Positions 22,100-31,190 of a stretch of DNA of 64,000 bases are shown piece after piece. The position numbers were made by a program, and so were the translations under genes. The stretch is from assembly GCA_026075535.2 (NCBI GenBank), contig AP026550.1, forward strand, positions 5,766,001-5,830,000. Reading direction: 5' to 3'. The notes below the pieces were generated by a model. That model was not told the DNA's origin, ran no database searches, and saw only the letters and a list, made by a program, of their open reading frames with translations. This DNA comes from Tricholoma matsutake. Taxonomy: Eukaryota; Basidiomycota; Agaricomycetes; Agaricales; Tricholomataceae. Every line of letters starts with the position of its first letter. Position 1 is the stretch's first letter.

Positions 22100-22860
22100 G
22101 CCACCATGACAATCAATCTGTCTTGACTGCCCTCCCAACCTGCACCACTCACCACCAGGAGCAGAGTGCATGCCCTGATACCACTAAACACACCCCTGTC
22201 TCCCCTGTCATCGTTATCTCTGTCCCTGACCACGACACCACTTCCCATGACCCTAGTACCCCCAGCGTTGCACAAATGCATCCCCACATTTGACTCTGAT
22301 TCCAACACCCCCAGCACAATGAAAATGACCCCCAGCACTACCCCCCTGTATGCGGCTGCCGAAGTTAAGCAAGCATCACCATCCTCTGCACCCCTTCTCT
22401 CTGCCGGCTGCCTAACAGTCAAAGTCCTTCGCCAGTTCAATACCACCTGTCATCATTACTTTTCCATAAAGGACGTCACCGCAAATGACCATGTAGGCAA
22501 GATAATCTACAACTTCAAATCCATGGCAGTCCAATCCTGGATCAATGCAGAAGAGGCTCAGCTACTGGCACTGACCTTCCCAGAGTTTCTCATCACTCTC
22601 AAAAAAGAAGTTCTTGCCTCGTTCTTGGGAGGACAAACTCGTGCAGGATCAGATCATGACACAGGGATCCTCCGATCTCCTTACATGGGTCAACAATGTC
22701 CATAACGCAAATGACAAACTAGGTGCTGCCAAATCCCCTTACCACATCCCCAATGATTGTTTCCGACTCCATTTGATCCCTTGCCTCTCTGACGGAATGA
22801 AACACCTCTACAAAGCCAACAATGGGACCATGCCGGGGGCGACCAAGGGTACCCTCGACA
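22100..22860 (+). pseudogene. Gypsy gag fragment
   Basis: It encodes a Ser/Thr/Pro-rich N-terminus and then a capsid-like segment: LSAGCLTVKVLRQFNTTCH, FSIKDVTANDHVGKIIYNFK, then WINAEEAQLLALTFPEFLITL, with a frame change at about 22610 into DKLVQDQIMTQGSSDLLTWV. This order matches the gag of Agaricomycete gypsy elements. There is no CCHC knuckle because the 3' part of gag is deleted. Confidence 0.75.
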
Positions 22861-23046
22861 CAATCCCAGATTTCGAGGAGTGGATATGGCGTGGAGCACG
22901 ACCTCTGGCTACCACAATCAGAACTGTTGGGAATGGAAGCCCTTGTCTTGTACAAAACAGAGCACCCTTGAATGATCAACATACCACCAATCACAATACC
23001 CAATTCTTCTCAGGAGGATATTCTTTTTCAAGAGGATATATGCGAG

Positions 23047-23279
23047 TGTAAGATAATTCCCCTGATTATCTTACTACCTTACCACTTCCCCCCAAACATG
23101 TTACCTTCCTGTCACATACCTTTCAGGACCATTACTAATCTACATGATCACATGCATGATAGTTGATTCTCAAACGATGTCTTAGTTAGTTCTCATTCCC
23201 CCTTCAAATCATATCAAGTTCCAATTTATGTTGTCCCCATTCTCCTAAGTGATCAAGGCACAGCTGTGCTTTCATTACA
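23047..23279 (+). repeat. Gypsy LTR, copy c (3' LTR)
   Basis: 233 bp and nearly identical to copy b. It follows the conserved TATATGCGAG just upstream, the same bases that precede copy a on the minus strand. Confidence 0.92.
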
Positions 23280-23457
23280 ATGACCTCCCATTGTAAGTGT
23301 CGCTACAAATGATCTACAAATGACAAGGAAATCTATTAGAAGGAAGTGCAAGAGCATGGAGAATGGTAATAAGCTCACCAAGATGTCCAGCACATATTCT
23401 ACATGCCTCTGAGTCCTAAGAGAAATCGTCCAATAGAAAAGCAATAGAGACATTTGA

Positions 23458-23860
23458 TCCTCTCATCTCTTTGGCCCCTTCAAACAACATGTAAATAGGT
23501 TAGAATCAAGTGCAAGATGATGCTTAGAAGTGGAAAACTCACCAAGATATCTCATGGTTGTGTAATACCCCCCTCCAAGCAAAATCTGGTCATAACAAAA
23601 GAACAGCAAGACATAATCCTCTCGTCTCTTTGGCCTCTTCAAACGACATGTAAGTAGGTCATAATCAAGTATAAGATCATGTTTAATAATGGAAAACTCA
23701 CATCTCATGATCATGTAATACCCCTCCAAGCAAAATCTTGTCATAATAAAAGAACAGCAAAAGATGACCCTCTCGTCTCTTCGGCCCCTTCAAACTACAT
23801 GCAAATAGGTTAGAATCAAGTATCAGATCAAGCTTAAGAAAGTAAAACTCACAACGATAT
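23458..23860. repeat. Tandem repeat array A, about three units of 150-160 bp
   Basis: The landmark CCTCTCGTCTCTTTGGCC-CTTCAAAC starts near 23458, 23618 and 23768. Units share AAATAGGTTAGAATCAAGT, GAAAACTCAC and CCTCCAAGCAAAATCT segments. Units differ by point changes and small indels, so the array is old. Function unknown. Confidence 0.8.
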
Positions 23861-24300
23861 TTCATGATTGTCCTCCAAGTGAAATATTATAACAGAAGAT
23901 ATCTTCAATAGCCTGAGCATGCAGATTAGCATTGAAACACAACAACCATGGATGGAAGAGACACCAAGTCTAACTCTGATGCATGACAGGTGACACCAAG
24001 TCGAACCTATGATGGATATGGAATGTATGCAGTTGAGATGTTGGTGCAGCTTTGATTGCAGTTGTATAAAGTTAAGGTTTCAGAGCTTCAACTACAAAAT
24101 ATATGCTGCAAAAATCGTGATTCAAGGTAGAAATATAGCCCACAAAAGCCACGGCCTAGGCCACGGCTTACAGCTTTCCTAACTCTGAGCCTGAGCCGCA
24201 GGCCCTCCTAGGCCACCTTGACGGCCTGGTCAGGCTCGGCTTTTTTGGGCTTGGCCTCAGCCAGCTTCTGGCTTTGGGCCAAGCCGTGCACATCACTAAT

Positions 24301-24565
24301 ATCAAGCCCCTACTAACAAAGATGTGGTTGTTGCAAAAGAATGAGTAAGCGCTGGCCTCTCGTCTAAGTGGGACCTTCAAACAACACCTAAACAGAGTCA
24401 GAATAAGCCTAAGATCATAGCAAACAGATGAGAACTTACTAAGATCAAGCCCCTACTGACAAAGATGTAGTTGTTGTGGAAGAATGAGTAAGTGCCAGCC
24501 TCTCGTCTAAGTGGGACCTTCAAACAACACCTAAACAGAGTCAGAATAAGCCTAAGATCACATCA
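24301..24565. repeat. Tandem repeat array B, two units of about 143 bp
   Basis: ATCAAGCCCCTACT starts at 24301 and again at about 24444. The units share CCTCTCGTCTAAGTGGGACC, CTTCAAACAACACCTAAACA and AGAATAAGCCTAAGATCA. The CCTCTCGTCT...CTTCAAAC part is the same landmark as in array A, so both arrays descend from one ancestral repeat. Confidence 0.8.
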
Positions 24566-25110
24566 GGAAAATCCAATGCCAACTTATTATACTTAATGCT
24601 CCTTATTCTTACTTAAAGTCAAAATTAAGCAGTATTAAGCAAACAGCTGTTAAGGAGATCTTGCTTAGAATAAGTAGGGTTGTTTCCTGAATTAAGCAAA
24701 TTTATCCTTATTCGCTTCCTTAGTGCTTCCTTATTTTGCTTATTCTAAGTATGTGCTACAACATCAAGGGATTTTTAAGGAGCAGCCTAAGGCCATTAAG
24801 CAGCAAAAAAGTAGATGTAAGCATAGTTTTAAGCGTCGAAAATCTCAGAAGGTGGTCAATAAAACTCTCATAAGCATCATTAAGGAAAGTTAGCCAGAAA
24901 AACAAGTATATTCCATCATCTAAGGAAGTACAGAAAGTGCAGTCTAAGCGAAATTTAAGATCATAAGGGAATCCATCATGCATATAAGAAATAGGGAACA
25001 AAAAGCAGCATTATATTTGAATTGGCGGGGGCCCTTGAACATTGTGTTGTCGTTACCTCTAGAATAAATGATCAGTCATTAACTGGAGGCGAAGGTGAGG
25101 AAGATTACAA

Positions 25111-26559
25111 TCAATCGTCTTTGCCACTAGAGGAATGATCAACGATGTTGGCACAGATATCGTCGTCGTCATCATCAGGGATCTCAATAACATCCTTGTC
25201 TTCAAGATTTTGGCTGATCTTCATGTACTCGGCAGAAAGTGTGATGATTTCATTGAATCGAGAGGCAGATAGGTTTTTTCCTGATTTAACGTAAGAAGAA
25301 CAATGCTTACCCCACAATGCCTCATTGAACACCATGAACTGATTGGAGACCTTCCCTGTGGCTTGATTTATTTGCTTTGGAAGTGTTGGGATTTGCCCCT
25401 TTGCCTTTTTCACCATCTCGATGGTGATTATTCCCGATACAATGAGCTTCAATGCATGCTCAACCTGCAGTGGACATTAAGAGGTGACATCATTGTTATG
25501 GCGACACTTACCGCTGCTGTCACAATGGCAAGAGCTCCATATGGTTGAGAATTGTCAATCCCATGGATCTTCTGGGCACCCTTGACAGTGGTGAGATGAG
25601 AAGCAAAGGTTTGTAGGATGAAGGGGCCATGGAATGCTCCCTTGAATTTCTATGAAACATATTGATAGCATCAGCGATGAATCAATTGAACAGATGTATT
25701 TACCTTGGCATCATCACCATCAGCCTTGTGGTAGAGAAAATGGAGATGCTCGAGGTACTGCGCAGCAAATTCTTGGTGATTCTCATCAGAGTTCTTCAAG
25801 TCAGAGTTTGCATTGCAAAAGGTGAGGACAACGGCAATTGCCGTTGAGCCCATGGTGCTGCGCCATGAGTCCGAAACATGTTGCATGGTCTGCAATGCAA
25901 ATGAATGTTTTGAAAACTCATAAATTGAAAATGAATACATACAAGCTGATATACAGCACTTGATTGGATGATCCTGTGAGGTGCTTCACTGAAGAGTGCA
26001 TCCCAGATCTTCTGCATAGCTGCGCATCCAACCTTGACATTGTGCTCAAAAGGATTGTCTTGCTGAGAGACATGCATCATAAATGTTGGGACAAAAACGT
26101 GATACCAGACCTGGTGATCGATGGAAGATGGAAGATCTTCATTCTTGAATTTCTTGTTGGTGTCCATCGCTTTGGGTTTTTTTTGGTCACAAGTGCCTAG
26201 TTTAGATGTGAGTTACAGCGATTCATACATCAAGATAAAAATGTGCTTACATCGCTGTTCAAGCGTCTCTTGCCTTTGATGGGAGAGGCATAGGCCGCAT
26301 CGCGTTCAATGCCAGCCATTTCCTCATGATCTGAGAGACCTCCATCATACATGTAGATAGAATCTGGATCTTGTTTGACTTTGGCAGGGTCTTGAGCACT
26401 AGTGATTGTGATAGCACTGGTAAGAACAGAGCTAGCAGCACGGGAAGAAGTCCTCGTTAGTGCAGGTGCAGTGGAGCCATAGCGGTTGGTGCTCGATTTC
26501 CCCGTTTTGACTGAGTTGGCCTGACTTATAGGGCAGCTTGCTGGTTTTGCATTGGATGG
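25111..26559 (-). pseudogene. TE-associated hypothetical gene, 3' part
   Basis: Minus-strand exons 26559-26251, 26196-25943, 25889-25704, 25649-25512 and 25464-25111 encode the C-terminal two thirds of a protein I recognise as a widespread Agaricomycete hypothetical family without known function: an N-terminal Ser/Thr-rich acidic part; FVPTFMMHVSQQDNPFE; AMQKIWDALFSEAPHRI; SWRSTMGSTAIAVVL; FHGPFILQTFASHLTTV; PYGALAIVTAAVEHALKL; ending in an Asp-rich tail (IPDDDDDDI). All splice sites are good. There is a run of eight A (minus strand) near 26180 where nine would keep the frame. The 5' part lies at 29165-30346, on the far side of an LTR element that inserted between them. Confidence 0.72.
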
Positions 26560-26891
26560 TGGAGTGGTCAGGGATGCCCACTCCAGGGTGGTCAGGGATG
26601 CCCACTCCAGGGTGGTCAGGGATGCCCACTCCAGGGTGGTCAGGGATGCCCACTCCAGGGTGGTCAGGGATGCCCACTCCAGGGTGGTCAGGGATGCCCA
26701 CTCCAGGGTGGTCAGGGATGCCCACTCCAGGGTGGTCAGGGATGCCCACTCCAGGGTGGTCAGGGATGCCCACTCCAGGGTGGTCATGTGATCTAGTAGA
26801 TATACCTGTAGCTAGTCACATGTTAGTAGCTAAGCTTGCTATACCATCGCATTCCACGCCTTCAGTGAGGGAGACGCTCGGCACGTCTCCA
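26560..26891 (+). repeat. 5' LTR of copy 1, containing a nine-unit minisatellite
   Basis: 332 bp. Positions 26562-26785 are nine copies of a 24-bp unit (GGTGGTCAGGGATGCCCACT+CCAG). The remaining sequence (GTGATCTAGTAGATATACCT, CTAGTCACATGTTAGTAGCT, CCATCGCATTCCA) matches the 3' LTR. The 168-bp length difference from the 3' LTR equals exactly seven units. Confidence 0.93.
26562..26785. repeat. 24-bp minisatellite, nine units
   Basis: Perfect or near-perfect 24-bp units. Each unit contains an inverted repeat (TGGAGTGG ... CCCACTCCA) able to form a hairpin. Because 24 is a multiple of three, all frames stay open. On the minus strand the array reads as nine TTLEWASL octapeptides joined in frame to the neighbouring gene; on the + strand it reads as SGMPTPGW or VRDAHSRV repeats. 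Confidence 0.95.
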
Positions 26892-27098
26892 TCTTGGTGA
26901 TGAGAGTGTGATTCTTGCTTTAACACGCTGTCAGCTGCTTCTCTCAGGGTTTTTTGGGGCTTTTCTCGAGTTATGTTGTCTATTCTTGGCTTTTTGTGCT
27001 ATTCTGAGCTTCTTTGATATCTCTGTCACCGTAAAACCACACCATCCACTGTAAAGCTGTCTGTCATCTGCCGTAAAACCGTTTAACTGCTCCACCCC

Positions 27099-28850
27099 AT
27101 GCCGGGCCCTGGAAACATGAAGAAGTCTTCAAAAAAGAAGACTACAATTACAACTGACTCGGAGTTGAACACTCTGCCTACACAGCCAATGCTCGACTTC
27201 CGCAGCTTTCTACAAATAGCAGAATACAAGAGCATTGCCCAATTCTGCACCTGGGCCTCCACCACTAGCGACGGTGCGAACCTCAGATTACTCTGGGAAC
27301 ACACAATGGATGAAGGGGAGAAGTTGGGAATAAGGAAGGGGAAGAAGTTGGGAATAAAGGAAGGGATAGAGCAAGGGATGAACCTGGGCCATGAGGAAGG
27401 ATATCTGGTTGCGAAGGAAGGATTCGACAGGATAATAGAGGCAGTAAAAACTAAAGGAACCTCGAAAGCATCCAACACCCATGAAATGGCGACACAGACA
27501 GACAATGACCAACAACAGCAGTCGGCGACTACTCAAACGATGCTCACCACCACTGCTGACACCACTGCGCAAACGACACCCCTCACTGACGAGACCCCCA
27601 CCAAACTGTCACCGCCAATGACGCCTGCACAGCCCCCATCAATGTCGTCAACGCTGTCAACATCGTCGACAACGGCCACCACAACCCCCTCCACAACTTC
27701 AAACCAGCCCAAAACACCTCAAAAACAATGGCACACTCTGCTGAGTCGACTCATAGACCCCCAGAAAGATCCCCAGCCCCTCCTCTTGAGCCCTAAGCCT
27801 CGTCGTTCCACTGTCACACCACTGACAACATCGATGGCAACTCTGGTTGCAACCACCTCTAAGATGACAATTAGGGTCTCGTCTCATACCAAAACGATGG
27901 CTACCACCCCAGAGACCACTCACAAAGCCCTAAACAACACACAGAGCCCGTCTACAGCCCAGCAGCTGGAGTTATGCAATGATGAGCAGCTGTGCTCGCC
28001 AAAACGTGACGTTTGCTCAATGGAACGACCCTGCCAGCCCAGCGATCCCCAACGATGACCTGTACTACCTCCGAGACCTCTCTGTTCCCCCCAGTCCGTG
28101 CCCCTGCCCGTTCCGCATCTCGAACGATCCAAAATGACTGCCATGTCATCATCGACATGTCCGTCAATGATGGTTGAACCCCTGGCTATGTCCCACCTGG
28201 GACCACAAATGGCAGCTGTAAAACAATGAGATACACTACCTGGCCTGCCAGAACACCTGCAAAACACATCTGAACAACCCTGCTTGCCCCCAAACCCCCC
28301 AAAACAAGCTGTCTCGCTGTCACCCACATCCTACACCCCTGCCATGTCACTAACGACACTGTCGACACCTGTCGCTGCCCCCCGTTCGCTGCCTCTGCCC
28401 CTATTTCCCCCTGCACACCCCTGCTCACCTCTGCTCGACCATAAACAAGCCGTTTTGCCACCTCCTGTATGTTTTGACTGGGCTGAAGATGCCGCATCGT
28501 TACCTACTGCCCCAAGAACCCAACTGCGAGATTTCTCAGCTCTGAGGACAGGCTGTACACAGCCATTCAGGACCCTATGATGACAGACTCGATGACGACG
28601 ACCTCCCCTGCACTATTTTCTGTCTCGAAATTTTTCTAGTTTAGCTCTGCCTTCTCTCGTTCCACCTCAACCTTTTATTACTTGACGACATCCCACCGGT
28701 ATAGGACCAGGAAGACCCATCATTACTATTCCTGTTGGAGTAGCACCCATACTCACCACTCCTGTTCCGAAGCTTGACTGGGATCAAGACCCCCAGCTTG
28801 CTGACTTGAGTAAGGCCCTTCGAGCATTGGGATGGGCACCCCCCTGTTGA
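27099..28850 (+). pseudogene. Element-encoded protein of unknown function, six in-frame TGA
   Basis: One frame of 583 codons runs from ATG 27099 to TGA 28848-28850, interrupted only by TGA at 28056, 28227, 28578, 28581, 28593 and 28683. No TAA, TAG or frameshift occurs. Protein layout: basic N-terminus (MKKSSKKKT); a conserved block (FRSFLQIAEYKSIAQFCTWA, SDGANLRLLW); a Gly-Lys/Glu repeat with glycine every fourth residue (KLGIRKGKKLGIKEGIEQG); a long Thr/Ser/Pro-rich low-complexity region; DWAEDAASLPTAPRTQLRDF; and a conserved C-terminus (LDWDQDPQLADLSKALRALG) ending WAPPC. I associate these blocks with an expanded Agaricomycete hypothetical family of unknown function. Codon-level decay is recent, as the rest of the frame is intact. 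Confidence 0.78.
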
Positions 28851-29000
28851 GTTTCATCTTATTTCATTCTTTATCTCAACCATAGAATTTTCTGGCTACA
28901 AAATTTTTAGATTCTCATTTTTTATTATGTTCACATAGTTTTTTTTCTGGTTGTTTTTCTGCTGGGCGACGAGGACGTCACCATCTGGGACATGGGTGGA

Positions 29001-29164
29001 TGGAGTGGTCAGGGATGCCCACTCCAGGGTGGTCAGGGATGTCCACTCCAGGGTGGTCACGTGATCTAGTAGATATACCTGTAGCTAGTCACATGTTAGT
29101 AGCTAAGCTTGCTATACCATCGCATTCCATGCCTTCAGCGAGGGAGATGCTCGGCATGTCTCCA
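29001..29164 (+). repeat. 3' LTR of copy 1
   Basis: 164 bp, TGGAGTGG ... GTCTCCA, with only two minisatellite units. Outside the units it matches the 5' LTR with few differences, among them CACGTG/CATGTG and CACGCC/CATGCC changes of the CpG-transition kind. Confidence 0.9.
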
Positions 29165-30346
29165 ATGGGATAGACTTTGCCCAAGACTTGACTGAGTACT
29201 TCATCTTCTTTGCAGGGGGGTTGCTAAGCGTCCAATAGAACAACGTTGTGGGATTGAGAGTTAGCATGTGGAGTGTCAACTCAAAGGAGTTGTGACGTAT
29301 GTGGTGTCATTCAGTGGGAGATCAATGTGGTTGTTCTGATTTGGATGCTTGACAGGGCAGTTGGTGATTGATTGATCTTCTTCAAGATTCTCCACATCTT
29401 CTTTCTCACTCCCTTCCCCTCATCGATTCCACTGGGGACCATCACTGAAACGCTTGGGTACACCCTTCGATGGATTTTTCATCTCGGTAACCGCTGCTTG
29501 TGCCTTCTCTTCCACTGCCACCTCTGCCCGCCACTTCTCTCTCACTCTGCCATTGTTGCCCATTTGACCTTGTTGAATGGCTGCAATGGCCTCACGGACA
29601 CTCTCTTTCTTCTTACCCATCTTCTCCATCAATTTCTCCATGACTTTAGGCTTCTTCGATGGTGGCACTTCCATGTCACTTTCAACAGCAGCAGAGCCCT
29701 CAGTCTTGGTAGCACGCCCTCTCACCTTTGGCTTCCAATGCTTCAATGGCAGATTTACTCCATTGCTATCAGTCTCCTCTTCTATCTGTCCCCACCTTGA
29801 CAACATCTGTGCCTTCTTCGGCACCAGCGGCTCACTGTCACTGTCAGAATTCTTGGTAATGGTGGCAAGCTGTTTGGTGGCTGTTGAACTGGCATTTCCA
29901 GCCATGCCTGGCTTTGTCACTTTGCTGGCAGCTGCTGCCAGAGTTGCTTTCATCTTCCTCTTCGGTATGGGCATAACTTCTGCAGATTGAACGGAATTAT
30001 CTGACTCATCATCAGACTCATTAGGTGGGATGTATGTATCCTTATTAAGGTTAGGCCCATCATCCTCACTGGTCCCAAGACCTGTCTCCAAATCAGGATG
30101 GCTGTCACGAGGCGTGAAGTTGGGTCGAGGTGTGGCATCAATGAGGTCCTCATTGTCTCTGGCATTACTCTCAAATGCAGCGACATGCTTGATATGGGCT
30201 TCTTGTGCCTGCTTCTTGGCTGCATTAGCTGCTTTCTTGGCATTAGCAGCTGCCTTCACCTCCACTGAGGTTCGATGTGGTGCAGGTTTGATAGCCAGGC
30301 CTGGGTGTTTGGCGGCATTAGATGCATGAGTTATGCAGGAAGACAT
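29165..30346 (-). pseudogene. TE-associated hypothetical gene, 5' part
   Basis: The first large exon (30346 down to about 29420) encodes a basic, Ala/Lys-rich N-terminus (KAAANAKKAANAAKKQAQEA), a TPRPNFTPRD segment, an acidic Ser-rich stretch and several Lys-rich patches (KRKMKATLAAA, PPSKKPKVMEK) that look like nuclear localisation signals. In-frame TGA at 29420-29422 again sits at an Arg-type position. After a probable intron ending near 29228, coding continues to the LTR boundary. The same family's central and C-terminal parts resume at 26559, so this is one gene cut in two. Function unknown. Confidence 0.68.
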
Positions 30347-31190
30347 GTAGCGAGAGGGTTGTAGGTTTTGTGGAGTAAACGTCAGCTGTGCAATGTGTTT
30401 GGTTGAACTTTGAACTTAGCCGATTAAAATTCTGATATTTCCACGCCTGTCAATGCTCGAATTCCCATGCTCACTTTGCATTTATAGTTCTTCTACAGTT
30501 TACACATGTCCACTCACCTGTTTCTCATACATATATCTACCTGCCTGTAGACTACCCATTTTTGGATTTCCTCTCCTGCCTGCATCCTCACCTGTATTTC
30601 TGAACTATTCAAATTTCCAGCTCTTGTCATACTAATCTATACTCCGAGAGTCCTTGGTCATATCACCTTGCCCATTGTGTCTATTCTTGCCTCCTCTCAT
30701 ATTTTGACTTCCTCTTGTGGTTCAGGCCTCACCTTTGTTCCTGCATTTCTATTTTGTTGTGTCTTGGGGCCTTTGTGCCTATCTGTGAGTACAGTGTAAC
30801 CATGCAGCATAGATCATGTGACCATTGTAGTAGTAGAATCAACCTTGCACACACATGTGCTTGTCTGTGCCCACACACATGCTTGGTTTGCCAACACACT
30901 CCCTTTCCTCTCCAAGTCTCAGTGTACTGTGCATCTGGTCAGGCACAATGCGTTCAACACACTTTTTTACCACATTGTGCTGCCTGCATCCTGCTCAAAT
31001 TGTTATATCTGCTTGTGGTGTCACTACCTGTGGCTTTACCCTGCCTGTGGTTATTCCATATTCATACTCCATCAGTATTTGCACTCCTCCTTGAAACCAA
31101 ATCTTACAGCTGAACCTTGCTGTGTTCCTGCATTATCTGCACACATTCCTACCAGCCTACCCTTTTACCTGCACGTCTATCACAAGGAGA
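30347..31190. other. Upstream region of Plavaka copy 1
   Basis: A pyrimidine-rich, CACA/TGTG-word-rich stretch with several overlapping short frames but no conserved protein. It probably combines the promoter of the minus-strand gene ending at 30346 and the 5' subterminal region of the Plavaka element. I could not set the element's terminal inverted repeat. Confidence 0.4.

Larger units (their letters stand above)
21535..23279 (+). mobile_element. Gypsy element with internal deletion: LTR-gag-chromodomain tail-LTR
   Basis: Two 233-bp LTRs in + orientation (21535-21767 and 23047-23279) flank only 1.28 kb. The interior starts with gag and, at about 22855, jumps directly to the last codons of the integrase chromodomain (GARPLATTI and onward) and the polypurine-like segment next to the 3' LTR. 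Protease, RT, RNase H and most of integrase are deleted. The 3' end matches the minus-strand remnant at 19.8 kb closely, so both belong to one family, inserted head to head. Flanking 5-mers (CTCCA and ATGAC) do not match, so a simple insertion with target duplication is not supported. Confidence 0.88.
23280..25110. other. Repeat-filled spacer, no gene
   Basis: The stretch holds two arrays of diverged tandem repeats (see 23458-23860 and 24301-24565). It also has a GC-rich insert at about 24170-24290 with GGCC/GGCCT words in both orientations, and an AT-rich stretch at 24560-25020 full of CTTATT/AATAAG words. No coding frame is supported until the gene ending at 25111. Confidence 0.5.
26560..29164 (+). 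mobile_element. Non-autonomous LTR-type element, copy 1, with one long ORF
   Basis: Direct terminal repeats at 26560-26891 and 29001-29164 begin TGGAGTGG and end GTCTCCA, that is TG..CA. A 4-bp duplication ATGG flanks the element (26556-26559 and 29165-29168). Right after the 5' repeat is TCTTGGTGATGAGAGTGT, a candidate primer-binding site. Right before the 3' repeat is GGGACATGGGTGGA, a purine-rich tract. Both segments are shared with copy 2 at 35.6-38.1 kb. The only coding content is an intronless ORF at 27099-28850. There is no protease, RT, RNase H or integrase, so mobilisation would need enzymes from another element. It splits the minus-strand gene 25111-30346. Confidence 0.82.

Noticed and set aside
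21535..23279. Target-site duplication for the deleted gypsy
   Set aside because: The flanking 5-mers CTCCA and ATGAC do not match, so I did not claim a clean insertion.
26562..26785. CRISPR-like array
   Set aside because: The units are contiguous 24-bp copies with no unique spacers, and the array lies inside an LTR of a eukaryotic element.
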